From Tamlana crocina (GTDB lineage: Bacteria > Bacteroidota > Bacteroidia > Flavobacteriales > Flavobacteriaceae), in contig CP158972.1 in assembly GCA_040429635.1 (NCBI GenBank), positions 1,436,001 through 1,500,000 on the forward strand: 64,000 bases of DNA. The letters are read 5' to 3'. A program made the translations under genes and the position numbers. Below are positions 52,244 to 61,751 of this stretch, in pieces. The number at the start of each line of letters is the position of its first letter. Within the stretch, counting starts at the first letter, position 1. The notes under the pieces were generated by a model that was given only the letters and a program-made list of their open reading frames with translations, searched no databases and was not told the origin of the DNA.

Positions 52244-53308
52244 TCACAGCCACTTTTTTCGTTTAAAATAAAAAAGCATGGCAATAAACATAACAATCAT
52301 GACGCCCCAAAGTATAAAGTAGCTGTAGCGGTACTGCAGTTCGGGGATGTATTCGAAATTCATGCCATAAATGCCGGCAATAAAGGTGAGGGGTATAAAA
52401 ATGGAGGCCATAATGGTGAGGACTTTCATGACCTCGTTCATTTTATTGCTAATGGTGGTCATGTACATGTCCATTAAACTCCAGATCATTTCGCGGTAAA
52501 TGTCGATGTTTTCTGAAACTTGTATTAAATGGTCGTAAACATCACGAAAGTAGGTGATCGTTTTGGGTTCAATAAGCGAATTGTCGCCTTTTTCCATTCG
52601 GCTGATAATTTCGCGCAACGGAAAAATGGCACGGCGCACCCTTAAAATTTCCCGTTTTAGGTTTTGGATGTTTTGGCTGATGTCTTCATCTACATTGCCT
52701 GAAAATATGTTGGTTTCAAAATCTTCAATTTTATTGCCCAAAATTTCAATCACGCTAAAATAATGGTCTACAATAGCATCCATCAAAGCATAAAGCAGAT
52801 AGTCGGCACCCATACTGCGCACACGCCCTTTACCTTGCCGAATACGTTCCCTAACACTATCGAACACATCGCCTTCAGATTCTTGAAAGGTAAGCACATA
52901 CTCGGGGCCAAGCACAAAACTTACCTGCTCTGAAACGATTTTTTCGTTGGTATCGTAATAGAGCATTTTAAGCACCACGAACAGATAATCGTCGTACTCA
53001 TCAATTTTTGGGCGCTGAGAAATGTTCACGATATCTTCCAAAACCAAAGGGTGCAGCTCGTAGTGTTCGCCAATGCGCTCTATGGCGTGTACGTGGTTTA
53101 GCCCATTAATGTTGATCCAGGTTACGGTGCCATGCTCAAAATTGAAACACTCTTCAACGTCTAAGAGTTCTTTTTCAATGTGCATGCCTTTGTTGTAATC
53201 GAAGGCTTCAATAAACAGTTTGTGGTCCTGTTTTTCGCCCGTATAGATAACGCTGCCCGGAATTTGCCCGATGTGTTTTTTAGATCGGAGTTTTCGCTTT
53301 TTAGCCAT
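52244..53308 (-). CDS. corA: CorA magnesium/cobalt transporter
   Basis: The 354-residue inner-membrane channel has a large cytosolic domain (about 1-290), two C-terminal transmembrane helices and the signature IYGMNFEYIPE (GMN motif). The end KRKKWL is the usual basic tail. Length is standard. It is 104 bp from the integrase and marks the start of undisturbed core sequence. Confidence 0.95.
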   Translation of the reverse strand: MAKKRKLRSKKHIGQIPGSVIYTGEKQDHKLFIEAFDYNKGMHIEKELLDVEECFNFEHGTVTWININGLNHVHAIERIGEHYELHPLVLEDIVNISQRPKIDEYDDYLFVVLKMLYYDTNEKIVSEQVSFVLGPEYVLTFQESEGDVFDSVRERIRQGKGRVRSMGADYLLYALMDAIVDHYFSVIEILGNKIEDFETNIFSGNVDEDISQNIQNLKREILRVRRAIFPLREIISRMEKGDNSLIEPKTITYFRDVYDHLIQVSENIDIYREMIWSLMDMYMTTISNKMNEVMKVLTIMASIFIPLTFIAGIYGMNFEYIPELQYRYSYFILWGVMIVMFIAMLFYFKRKKWL

Positions 53309-53343
53309 AAAAGAATGTTCTATAAGCTAAATATAGTAATAAT

Positions 53344-53892
53344 TTATACAGCTTCGCCATCATCTTCAGTGGGGGCATCAATGGCATCTTTTTCAATTAA
53401 GGTTACCGCCTTTTGAAGCATGAGGTTATTGGGGTAAGTTACCAAGTCGCCATTATCAAGACGAAGGTGCAGTTGGAACGCCCTGATATCTTCAATAATT
53501 CCCGTAATGGGAAAGTCTTTATCGTGTATTTCTATTTTATCGCCCACCTTATACGGAAAGTTAAAGAACATAATAATGCCCGAGGTGATGTTGCTTAAAA
53601 TGGACCAAATAGCAAATAGAGCAATACCTATAATAGCAAAAACAGACGAAAATACTACTGCGATGTCCTCTATGTTTCCAAAAACGATAGACTCTAAAAG
53701 TATGGCTATTAACAAGATGGTTCCGGTGATGTAACGCCTAATCAATCGGATACGGGCATCGTTAATACCATTTTTTCGGGCCACTTTGGTAATGGTAAAA
53801 TGGGTGATATAGCGAATGATGAATAGCGAAAATAGGATAATGCCACTTATAATCAGTTCTTTTTGGTAAGTTTCAAAAAAATCTAAAACCAT
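53344..53892 (-). CDS. Small MscS-family mechanosensitive channel
   Basis: The 182-residue protein has three transmembrane segments (about 12-27, 52-70, 78-100) and a short MscS beta domain (YKVGDKIEIHDKDFPITGIIEDI, TYPNNLMLQKAV). It lacks the long C-terminal domain of E. coli MscS and ends with an acidic tail (APTEDDGEAV). It lies 35 bp downstream-to-upstream of corA on the same strand, a possible operon. Confidence 0.88.
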   Translation of the reverse strand: MVLDFFETYQKELIISGIILFSLFIIRYITHFTITKVARKNGINDARIRLIRRYITGTILLIAILLESIVFGNIEDIAVVFSSVFAIIGIALFAIWSILSNITSGIIMFFNFPYKVGDKIEIHDKDFPITGIIEDIRAFQLHLRLDNGDLVTYPNNLMLQKAVTLIEKDAIDAPTEDDGEAV

Positions 53893-53942
53893 AAATTATT
53901 GAGTTATTGTTTGTGGTAAAGATACGTTCAAAAATGAAATCC

Positions 53943-54884
53943 CTATTGTTTTAAAAACAAGGAATTCCTTAATTTTTCGTGCTTAGAACTGTTCTGTTGC
54001 CAATAAGCTGATTTGATTGTTTTTAGCTTTGTGGCTTTGGTGGTGAGCAGTTGTGCGCTATCTCCAAAGCCGCTTTTGAAGCGTTCTTCCCAACTTAAAA
54101 TATCGTAAGGAAAATTAGGGTTGAAGTTTATTGTTAATTTCCGATTTAATTCGGGGTAGTCAATGGTGTACTGCCCTTCGGTAAGCTCGGCTTCTGCCTG
54201 GTAGGCTTTGGTTTCAATGTGTTTTAGGCGGATGAATTCTAATGAAGGAATAATGTTTAGAGTTCCTATGGGTAAGGATTTGGGGTCGATGCGGAGTTGC
54301 GTCCACAGTTCGTTTTCCAGAATAGACTTTTCAAGTTTGAAGGATTCGTCGGCCTCCGCTTCAAAATAAGAGTGCGACGTCACTTCAAATTGATTTCGAT
54401 TGTTAATTTGGCTGTAAACCTGCCCGCACCACTCCTGGATGGAACTCGATACTTTCAGGGCGTGTTGGTTGTTGCTCACCGGATAAAACGTACTCTGCAT
54501 AATCGAGTAAGGGTAAATGCCTGTGTTGAAATTTTTTGTGGCATTAAGCTTTAAAATTGGAATGGTGCTTTCATTTCTACTGTCGGCTTTTACTTGAATT
54601 TTGGGCAAAAAATCTTCGGTAACGTAAACCAAAACAGCAGTACCTTCACGGAGTTCGCCATAGCGGGCTTGTTCTAATTTATATGATGAAATTTCGGCTT
54701 CGCCGGCATACCAATAGTTTTTAAAAGTTTCAGGAAGCTGCTTTTTTTCGAAGTTTTTTCCAATCTTAAATTCTGTTTTCCAGTGGAGCGCTATGTCTTG
54801 TTGTTTTTCGTTCTTGCAACAAATAAATGTAGCTGAAACAAGTACCCAAGTGAAAATAAGACCTTTTACTGTAATTTGTAGCAT
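53943..54884 (-). CDS. Lipoprotein of unknown function
   Basis: The preferred start at 54884 (MLQITVKGLIFTWVLVSATF) gives a lipoprotein signal ending ICCKN. The 313-residue body is beta-rich (FKIGKNFEKKQLPETFKNYWYAGEAEISSYKLEQARYGE opening, in pieces; SIQEWCGQVYSQ; NPNFPYDILSWEERFKSGF). Proteins like this sit next to maf in flavobacteria and are, from memory, sometimes mislabelled as septum inhibitors. No enzyme motif was seen. Confidence 0.75.
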   Translation of the reverse strand: MLQITVKGLIFTWVLVSATFICCKNEKQQDIALHWKTEFKIGKNFEKKQLPETFKNYWYAGEAEISSYKLEQARYGELREGTAVLVYVTEDFLPKIQVKADSRNESTIPILKLNATKNFNTGIYPYSIMQSTFYPVSNNQHALKVSSSIQEWCGQVYSQINNRNQFEVTSHSYFEAEADESFKLEKSILENELWTQLRIDPKSLPIGTLNIIPSLEFIRLKHIETKAYQAEAELTEGQYTIDYPELNRKLTINFNPNFPYDILSWEERFKSGFGDSAQLLTTKATKLKTIKSAYWQQNSSKHEKLRNSLFLKQ

Positions 54885-54912
54885 GGTGTTTTGGTTTAAA
54901 ATTACAAACAAA

Positions 54913-55503
54913 TTATAGATCAGCAATGGCTGTTAACGTTTTATAAACAAGGTGGACGGGTAGGCCCATTACGGTAAAATACGAGCCTTCCAATTTAGTG
55001 ACGCCAATTTGGCCAATCCATTCTTGAATGCCGTACGCTCCAGCTTTATCGAATGGTTTGTAGGTTTCAATGTAATAATTGATTTCCTCGTTTGTGAGTG
55101 CCTTAAAAGTCACTTTGGCGATATCGTGCAAGGTTTTTTCAAAAGTGGGCGTTGTAAAGCACACCGAGGTAATCACTTCGTGGGTGTTACCGCTCAATGA
55201 TTTTAACATGTTGAATGCTTCCTTAGCATCTCGGGGTTTTCCCAAAGCTGTGTTGTTGTGCCAAACAATGGTGTCACTGGTAATTAAAATATCGTTGAGT
55301 TGCAATTCGTCTTTAAACGGCAAGGCTTTGAGTTGTGCTAAATAATTGCTGATTTCGAAATGGGTAAGCCGTTTAGGGGATTCCTCTTTCACCGGTTTTA
55401 ACCGAATTTCAAAATCCAAACCTAGATTCTTAAAAAAGTCCTGACGTCGGGGCGATCCGGATGCCAATATAATATGGTGGTTTTTTAGTTTTTGTTCTAG
55501 CAT
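54913..55503 (-). CDS. maf: Maf-family nucleoside triphosphate pyrophosphatase
   Basis: The 196-residue protein starts with the Maf loop ILASGSPRRQDFFKNLGL and has ITSDTIVWHN, LGKPRDAKEAFNMLKSLSGNTHEV and the C-terminal GAYGIQEWIGQIGVTKLEGSYFTVMGLPVHLVY blocks. Maf enzymes hydrolyse dTTP/UTP or modified nucleotides to monophosphates. Length is normal. Confidence 0.95.
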   Translation of the reverse strand: MLEQKLKNHHIILASGSPRRQDFFKNLGLDFEIRLKPVKEESPKRLTHFEISNYLAQLKALPFKDELQLNDILITSDTIVWHNNTALGKPRDAKEAFNMLKSLSGNTHEVITSVCFTTPTFEKTLHDIAKVTFKALTNEEINYYIETYKPFDKAGAYGIQEWIGQIGVTKLEGSYFTVMGLPVHLVYKTLTAIADL

Positions 55504-55609
55504 GTTTTTTTGTTTGAAATCTCAGTTTTCAGTGTTTTGCATTAAAAACAACTTTACGTCTTAGCGCCTTTGAGAGAGTGCTTTTTAGTTATTCTCTTTC
55601 GTGGGAAAA

Positions 55610-56518
55610 TTACAAAATAAACAAATAAAGTAACAACGACAGCATACCAAAGCACATCACCCATTTATACATTGTGCTTAAATGGCGGAAATCGCTTTTC
55701 GTTTTAGCGTTAAACGTTTTTATGGTAATGTAAATGAGCGGCCCTACCACAAAAATTAAAAAATAAGCCACAGCGTAGGGTTGTTTATAAAAGTTGGTAT
55801 TCAAGTGATAAATTATGCCGCCAAGCGGAATAAAATTTAATACGGCCAAAATGTTTTTGCTTCGAGCCCGACCAATAGCAATGGGCATAGTGTTCATGCC
55901 TTGGCTGTAATCGCCGTCAATATCTTCAATATCTTTGGCTATTTCGCGCAAAAAATTGATGGAGAATGCAAATAGGGCATAGTCCCAAATCATTTTAAAA
56001 AACAGGGTTTGGGTGGTTCTGTTTTCGGGAGTTATTACGGGGAGCAATTCAAAAATGCCGACAATGATTAGGCTCATGGCTACCAAAAAGGAAATAACCA
56101 AATTGCCAATCAGCAAGGTGCGTTTTAAATAAGTGGCGTACACATAAAGCAAAATGGAAATAATAATAAACACCGAAAAAAATGCCGGTTTTCCCACAGC
56201 GTGCGACAAATAAAACCCAGTACCCACACCAATGATGTTTAGAGCTATAAAAAGATTAAAAGCCGTATTTTTTGAAATGGATTTACCAACAATAACCCGA
56301 TGGGGTTTGTTGATGCGGTCGGTTTCAATATCGTAAATGTCGTTAACAACGTTTCCTGCTGCGGCAATGCAAATGGTCGCAAAAATTAAAAGAAAAATAT
56401 CGAATCCGTCCAAACTGGTCTGTGCACCAAAAGGTTCTAAAAGCGCGTATTTAATGAGCAATTGCACTGTGGCAATCATCAAAAGGTTTTTCCAGCGGAT
56501 GAGTTTTAGGAGGTTCAT
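55610..56518 (-). CDS. UbiA-family prenyltransferase (geranylgeranylglycerol-phosphate synthase type)
   Basis: The start at 56518 (MNLLKLIRWKNLLMI) is preferred over 56533. The 302-residue protein has eight to nine membrane helices and both Asp-rich motifs: NDIYDIETDRINKPHR and LREIAKDIEDIDGDYSQG, which bind prenyl diphosphate through Mg. Flavobacterial homologues are usually annotated as (GG)GP geranylgeranyltransferases; the lipid acceptor is not proven. It clusters with maf and kdsC as in related genomes. Confidence 0.9.
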   Translation of the reverse strand: MNLLKLIRWKNLLMIATVQLLIKYALLEPFGAQTSLDGFDIFLLIFATICIAAAGNVVNDIYDIETDRINKPHRVIVGKSISKNTAFNLFIALNIIGVGTGFYLSHAVGKPAFFSVFIIISILLYVYATYLKRTLLIGNLVISFLVAMSLIIVGIFELLPVITPENRTTQTLFFKMIWDYALFAFSINFLREIAKDIEDIDGDYSQGMNTMPIAIGRARSKNILAVLNFIPLGGIIYHLNTNFYKQPYAVAYFLIFVVGPLIYITIKTFNAKTKSDFRHLSTMYKWVMCFGMLSLLLYLFIL

Positions 56519-56605
56519 GGTTTTGGGTTTCAAGTTTCGTAATGTTACGGCTTGTAAAATGCTAAGTGTTTAACCAATAACTTCAAACTTGAAACCAGAA
56601 ACAAT

Positions 56606-57136
56606 TTAGTCATACTTAGCCCCATAATTACCACTCCATTTGCCTTGTACTTTCAATACTTGCTCAATTACATCGCGAACGGCGCCTTTGCCGCCCTTTT
56701 TATGCGAAATGTATTTTGAAATGCCTTTTATTTCCGGCACGGCGTCCTGTGGGCAGCAGGGCAGACCTACCATTTCCATCACCGGGAAATCTGGAATATC
56801 GTCACCCATGTAAAGTGCATTTTCAGATTTTATACCGTTTTCATCGAAATATTGGTTTAGCTGTTCAATTTTATTGTTCGAGCCCAAAAAGACATCCTTT
56901 ACTCCTAAATGGTTCAGCCGAACACGAACGCCTTCATTTGTGCCGCCAGAAATAATACAGATGTTAAATCCTTTGTTTAGGGCGGTTTTCATGGCGTAGC
57001 CGTCTTTGGTATTCATCGTGCGCAGCATTTCTCCGGTGGTGGTAATGGTTACCGAGCCGTCGGTTAAAACGCCGTCAACATCAAAAATAAATGTGGTAAT
57101 GTGTTCTAAATATTCTTTATAACTTTTTTCTTCCAT
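56606..57136 (-). CDS. kdsC: KDO-8-phosphate phosphatase (HAD)
   Basis: The 176-residue protein has the KdsC-type HAD motif FIFDVDGVLTDGS, motif II ICIISGG, the Lys-containing LGSNNKIEQL and motif III YMGDDIPDFPVM, and lacks a cap domain. It releases KDO from KDO-8-P for lipopolysaccharide. It starts 20 bp inside the end of the DUF2520 gene, so the two are coupled. Confidence 0.93.
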   Translation of the reverse strand: MEEKSYKEYLEHITTFIFDVDGVLTDGSVTITTTGEMLRTMNTKDGYAMKTALNKGFNICIISGGTNEGVRVRLNHLGVKDVFLGSNNKIEQLNQYFDENGIKSENALYMGDDIPDFPVMEMVGLPCCPQDAVPEIKGISKYISHKKGGKGAVRDVIEQVLKVQGKWSGNYGAKYD

Positions 57137-57884
57137 GAGTGTGTTGTATCGATGCGGTTAAAAGTTCGTAAATGGTTTTATGGTGCTCGTTGTCCAGAAG
57201 TTTTAAATGGTCGTTAATGGTTTTTTGGTCGCCTCGCTTTGCCGGACCCGTTTGTGCCATATAAGGCGACATGTCCTGCACTTTTTTGGCGGTTTCCATT
57301 ATAAGCGGTTTTAATAAATCGAATTCGGTGCCTTCGCTTTCGGTAATTTCGTGGCCAATGCGAAACAATTGATTAGTAAAATTATTTACAAATACAGCGG
57401 CCAAATGAAGCACGCGCCTTTGGTTGCTGTTAACCCTTTTTGTGGGACTCCCCAAGCTCAAAGCCAATTCTTTGAGTAACGGGTAACTTTTTTTATCAAT
57501 CGTTTCAATACAAATGGGAACGTTAGCGAAATCGACTTCTGCATTTTTACTGAACGTTTGTAGTGGGTAAAGCACCCCGCGTTTGTGTTTTTTATCTAAA
57601 TTATGCACGTTAACGCAACCTGAGGTGTGTACCACCAGTCGATTCTCAAACGGTAATTGTGTAGAAAGTTCGGCTATGGCATCGTCGCTAACTGCCAAAA
57701 TATAAACATCGGCTTCCTTTAAATCATTTAAATTATTGGTGATTTCAACACTTTTTTTATGTTGGTTTATGGCCTCTAAATTTCTATTGAACCATTGCAC
57801 CACCGAAACCTTTTCGGTTTTGCTGAATCCTTTAAATAAATGGGTGGCCACGTTTCCGGCCCCAATGAGTACTACATTAATCAT
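57117..57884 (-). CDS. Rossmann-like and DUF2520 domain protein
   Basis: The start at 57884 (MINVVLIGAGNVATHLF) places the NAD(P)-binding GxGNVA loop at the N-terminus. The 255-residue protein has HTSGCV and LYPLQTFS motifs typical of the ProC/F420-oxidoreductase-like fold and the C-terminal DUF2520 domain (LHLAAVFVNNFTNQLF, PLIMETAKKVQDMSP, GPAKRGDQKTINDHL). Substrate is unknown. It overlaps kdsC and is divergent from the globin gene. Confidence 0.92.
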   Translation of the reverse strand: MINVVLIGAGNVATHLFKGFSKTEKVSVVQWFNRNLEAINQHKKSVEITNNLNDLKEADVYILAVSDDAIAELSTQLPFENRLVVHTSGCVNVHNLDKKHKRGVLYPLQTFSKNAEVDFANVPICIETIDKKSYPLLKELALSLGSPTKRVNSNQRRVLHLAAVFVNNFTNQLFRIGHEITESEGTEFDLLKPLIMETAKKVQDMSPYMAQTGPAKRGDQKTINDHLKLLDNEHHKTIYELLTASIQHTHGRKKL

Positions 57885-57930
57885 TTGGCTAAAATAATCA
57901 ATAAACCTCGATTTAAAAACCAAGTTGATT

Positions 57931-57938
57931 TATCTTTG
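57931..57938 (+). promoter_or_regulatory. Bacteroidota -7 element TATCTTTG
   Basis: Matches the TAnnTTTG consensus 6 bp before the globin start codon, implying a very short or absent 5' leader for that mRNA. Confidence 0.6.
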
Positions 57939-57944
57939 TGCATT

Positions 57945-58349
57945 ATGGCTAAAACCGATATCAATACCCGTGATGATATTTTTTTACTGGTTTCTACTTT
58001 TTACGGAAAAGTTAGGGAGGATGCTGTTTTAGGACCTATTTTCAACAAAGCTATTGTTAATTGGGAAGAACATTTGCAACTTTTAACCACCTTTTGGGAA
58101 AGCAGCTTGTTTATGACACGAAAACTGGAAAACAAATACCAAGGAAACCCTTTGGAGGCTCACATAAAGGTAGATGCACAAAACAACTACAACATCTCCG
58201 AAAAGCATTTTGGTATCTGGTTGAACCTGTGGTTACAAACCATCGACGAACTTTTTAAAGGTGAAGTGGCTGAAAATGCCAAGCGTCGCGCCCGAAAAAT
58301 GGCGACTTTTCTGCACATGAGTATGTTTCAGGCTAGGAGTGTGCAATAG
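57945..58349 (+). CDS. Group III truncated haemoglobin
   Basis: The start at 57945 (MAKTDINTRDDIFLLVSTFY) is chosen over 57840 because the earlier frame overlaps the divergent gene. The 134-residue protein has the opening FYGKVREDAVLGPIFN, FWESSLFMTRK and HFGIWLNLWLQTIDELF, the group III (trHbP) pattern, with His in LEAHIKVD as proximal-ligand candidate. It probably handles oxygen, NO or related species. Confidence 0.88.
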   Translation: MAKTDINTRDDIFLLVSTFYGKVREDAVLGPIFNKAIVNWEEHLQLLTTFWESSLFMTRKLENKYQGNPLEAHIKVDAQNNYNISEKHFGIWLNLWLQTIDELFKGEVAENAKRRARKMATFLHMSMFQARSVQ

Positions 58350-58508
58350 GTAGTTTTTCAGTGAGCAGTATTAAGAGAAGACTTAGCGTCTTGGTGTCCT
58401 TGCGAGGGTGTTTTAGGTTTCCTTCGTTGTATTTCTATCTTCAAACTTCACGCTTCAGTCTTCCATCTTTTTAATATACTTTAACACTTTAAAATAAACT
58501 TAAATCCC

Positions 58509-58516
58509 TAAATTTG
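58509..58516 (+). promoter_or_regulatory. Bacteroidota -7 element TAAATTTG
   Basis: Matches TAnnTTTG 26 bp before the ccsBA start codon; the likely promoter of this gene. Confidence 0.55.
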
Positions 58517-58542
58517 CACGACCTTAAAAACAGGCATTTATC

Positions 58543-61500
58543 ATGCAGAAAAAACTGGCCAATATTTTCTTTTCAACCAAACTTACCGCTGTATTATTCA
58601 TTGTTTTTGCTGCCGCTATGGCAACAGGAACTATTCTTGATGCCGGTCAAGAAACCTCACCTACACCCTACACCAGAAATTTAATTTACAACGCTTGGTG
58701 GTTCGAGGCCATCATGGTGTTTTTTGTCATCAATTTTGTAGGTAATATTTTTAGATATCGTCTTTACAAAAAAGAAAAATGGGCCACATTTATTTTGCAT
58801 TTTGCATTTATATTTATTCTTATCGGGGCCTTTATTACGCGTTATGTGAGTTTTGAAGGCATGATGGCAATTCGGGAAGGCGCTACAGAAAATACTTTTC
58901 TTTCACAAAAAACATATATCACCACATACATTGATGGCGATTATATGATTGATGGTGTGCCACAGCGTTTGCCTATAGAGCGGGAAGTCGATTTTTCTGG
59001 AAGAATGGAAAACGATTTTAAAATCGAAACCAATTACGATCAACAGCCTGTTACTATAGAATTGGAGAAGTTTATTGTTGGGGCAGAAGAAGATATTGTT
59101 CCCGATGAAAATGGCGAGGAATATTTGAAAATTGTTGAAGCCGGACAGGCCGGACCGCACAACCACTTTTTAAAAGTAGGACAGGTAAGCAGCATCCACA
59201 ACATCCTTTTTGCATTGAACAAACACACCGATGGGGCCATCAACATTACCTATGAAGGCGATTCGCTCACCATCAATTCGCCGTTCGATGGCGAGTACAT
59301 GACCATGGCTACCATGGCACAAGGTAAATTGGTAAAAGACAGCATACAGCCGTTAATATTACGCTCGCGCTATGTAATAGGAAACATGCAAATGGTGTTT
59401 CCGAAGCCCGTGGTTAAAGGCCATTTTGATGTGGTTCAAAAATCACAGTTGCTTAAAAATGATGAAGATGGTTTGGTGTTAAAAGTCACAACAAACGGGG
59501 AAACCAAAAAAATAGGATTGTTGGGCGGAAAAGGCACCAATAGTCAGTTTAAACAAATCAATGTTGGCGGATTGGATTTCGCCTTTAAATACGGATCTAA
59601 AGTTTTGGAGTTGCCATTTTCCATTAAATTAAACGATTTTGAAGCCGAACGTTATCCAGGAACCGAGCGCGGCTACTCTGCATATTCCAGTGAAGTGACC
59701 GTTTTGGATGAGCGAACTGGCGATTTCGATTATAAAATTTACATGAACAATATTCTGGACCATGATGGCTATCGGTTTTTCCAATCGAGTTTTGATCCCG
59801 ATGAAAAAGGGACCATTCTTTCCGTAAACCATGATTATTGGGGAACACTTATTACTTACATTGGCTATTTCATGTTGTATTTTGGGCTTATGGCCATTTT
59901 GTTCAGTAAACATTCCCGTTTTGGAGAGCTTAAAAAACTTCTTGAAAAAGTAAAGGCTAAAAAAGAAAAGGTGTTGGGGGTATTGGTGTTTTGTTTTGGG
60001 CTAGGTGCTATGGCTCAAGAGCACTCGGCAGATGATGGTCACAACCACGCCAAAACCACCAAAACGCAAATCGATTCTATTTTAAAGGCGAATATCACCC
60101 CAAAGGAACACGCCGATAAATTTGGCCATTTGGTCATTCAGGATTTAAGCGGACGCATGATGCCTGTTAACACCTATGCTTCCGAAATGCTTCGTAAATT
60201 GAGCAAGCACGACAGTTATGAAGATTTTGATGCCAACCAAGTGTTCTTGTCCATTCAGGAAAGCCCGATGCTGTGGTACAATGTGCCCATCATTTATTTA
60301 AAGCCGAAAAAGGGCGATTCCATCCGATCGCTTATCAATATTCAGAAGTCTGAAGATTATGCAGCCTTAGCCGATTTTTTCACCGAAAGGGGCGAGTATA
60401 AATTGGCGCCTTTTTTAGAAGAAGCTTATAAAGCGCAAATACCCAACGGATTTCAAAAGGAATTTAAGGAAACCGACCAACGGGTTAGTTTGCTGTACAA
60501 TACCATTGAGGGGATGTCGCTGAAAATTTTCCCAATTCCAAACGACGATAACAATAAATGGATCTCACCCTTCGACTTCAGAAAAGACCCTTCCGTAATT
60601 CAAGATTCATTATACAGTAATTTCGTGAAAAATGGTTTCAGAACGTATTTGTTTACTGTAAACCAGGCGAAAAAAACGGGCGACTTTTCAGAGGCCGAAA
60701 AACTGTTGGAAGCTTTCAAAAAAACACAGCACCGTTACGGTAGCGAGGTGATGCTTAGCGATAAAAAAGTTAATGCGGAAATCCTTTATAACAAGTACGA
60801 TATTTTTAAAAAGCTATTTAGTTGGTATTTATATGCCGGTTTTTTAATGTTTGTTTTGCTGATAGTTCAGATTTTTAAAGACAATAGCAAACCGTTGAAT
60901 ATTTCCGTAAACGTATTCAAATGGATTATTGTCGGCTTGTTTCTGCTGCATACGGCCGGACTCATTGTCCGTTGGTACATTTCAGGGCACGCACCGTGGA
61001 GTGATGCCTACGAATCGATGATTTATGTGGCTTGGGCAACGATGTTTTTCGGACTCGCCTTCGGAAGAAAAAGTGATTTAACCATGGCGTCAACGGCATT
61101 TGTAACGGCCATGATTTTAATGATTGCTCACTGGAACTGGATGGATCCCGCCATAGCCAATTTACAACCGGTATTGAATAGTTACTGGCTAATGATTCAT
61201 GTGGCAGTAATTGTGGCTAGTTACGGGCCTTTTACCTTGGGTATGATTTTGGGTGTGGTATCGCTATTATTGATGATTTTTACCAACAAATCCAACAAAA
61301 AGAAAATGGATTTGAACATAAAGGAGCTCACTATTATTAACGAAATGGCGCTCACTGTAGGTTTGGTAATGCTTACCATCGGAAACTTTTTGGGAGGCAT
61401 GTGGGCTAACGAAAGCTGGGGCCGTTATTGGGGTTGGGATCCCAAAGAAACTTGGGCGCTCATCAGTATTATGGTATATGCCTTTGTGATCCATGCACGC

Positions 61501-61728
61501 TTGGTGCCAGGCTTACGTGGTAGATGGTTTTTTAATTTGATGGCCATCATTGCTTTTGCCAGCATCATCATGACCTATTTCGGGGTGAATTTTTACTTGG
61601 CTGGATTGCATAGCTACGCTAGCGGCGACCAAATTGTGAGCATTAAGTTTATTACCATAGCTTGTGTATTGGTGGCCATTTTAGGATTTTTTGCCTATCG
61701 TGGTTATGCACGGTATTATAAGAAGTGA
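58543..61728 (+). CDS. ccsBA: Cytochrome c biogenesis protein CcsBA (ResB-CcsA fusion)
   Basis: The 1061-residue protein exports haem and ligates it to apocytochrome c. The N-terminal ResB part has membrane helices at about 11-31, 53-70, 80-100 and near 430, with a large periplasmic region between. A middle soluble stretch with HSADDGHNH follows. The CcsA part (about 760-1060) has conserved His residues and the haem-handling WGRYWGWDPKETWALISIM (WWD) motif, then HARLVPGLRG. Bacteroidota typically carry this fusion. Start is supported by an upstream -7 element. Confidence 0.94.
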   Translation: MQKKLANIFFSTKLTAVLFIVFAAAMATGTILDAGQETSPTPYTRNLIYNAWWFEAIMVFFVINFVGNIFRYRLYKKEKWATFILHFAFIFILIGAFITRYVSFEGMMAIREGATENTFLSQKTYITTYIDGDYMIDGVPQRLPIEREVDFSGRMENDFKIETNYDQQPVTIELEKFIVGAEEDIVPDENGEEYLKIVEAGQAGPHNHFLKVGQVSSIHNILFALNKHTDGAINITYEGDSLTINSPFDGEYMTMATMAQGKLVKDSIQPLILRSRYVIGNMQMVFPKPVVKGHFDVVQKSQLLKNDEDGLVLKVTTNGETKKIGLLGGKGTNSQFKQINVGGLDFAFKYGSKVLELPFSIKLNDFEAERYPGTERGYSAYSSEVTVLDERTGDFDYKIYMNNILDHDGYRFFQSSFDPDEKGTILSVNHDYWGTLITYIGYFMLYFGLMAILFSKHSRFGELKKLLEKVKAKKEKVLGVLVFCFGLGAMAQEHSADDGHNHAKTTKTQIDSILKANITPKEHADKFGHLVIQDLSGRMMPVNTYASEMLRKLSKHDSYEDFDANQVFLSIQESPMLWYNVPIIYLKPKKGDSIRSLINIQKSEDYAALADFFTERGEYKLAPFLEEAYKAQIPNGFQKEFKETDQRVSLLYNTIEGMSLKIFPIPNDDNNKWISPFDFRKDPSVIQDSLYSNFVKNGFRTYLFTVNQAKKTGDFSEAEKLLEAFKKTQHRYGSEVMLSDKKVNAEILYNKYDIFKKLFSWYLYAGFLMFVLLIVQIFKDNSKPLNISVNVFKWIIVGLFLLHTAGLIVRWYISGHAPWSDAYESMIYVAWATMFFGLAFGRKSDLTMASTAFVTAMILMIAHWNWMDPAIANLQPVLNSYWLMIHVAVIVASYGPFTLGMILGVVSLLLMIFTNKSNKKKMDLNIKELTIINEMALTVGLVMLTIGNFLGGMWANESWGRYWGWDPKETWALISIMVYAFVIHARLVPGLRGRWFFNLMAIIAFASIIMTYFGVNFYLAGLHSYASGDQIVSIKFITIACVLVAILGFFAYRGYARYYKK

Positions 61729-61751
61729 TGAGTTGAATAGATATAGAGTGA

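Noticed and set aside
57840-57944. N-terminal extension of the truncated globin
   Set aside because: It would overlap the start of the divergent DUF2520 gene and has no globin similarity; a -7 element lies just before 57945.
58350-58500. Possible gene between the globin and ccsBA
   Set aside because: No frame of useful length; phrases such as CTTAGCGTCTTGGTGTCCTT look like a dispersed repeat remnant, not coding sequence.
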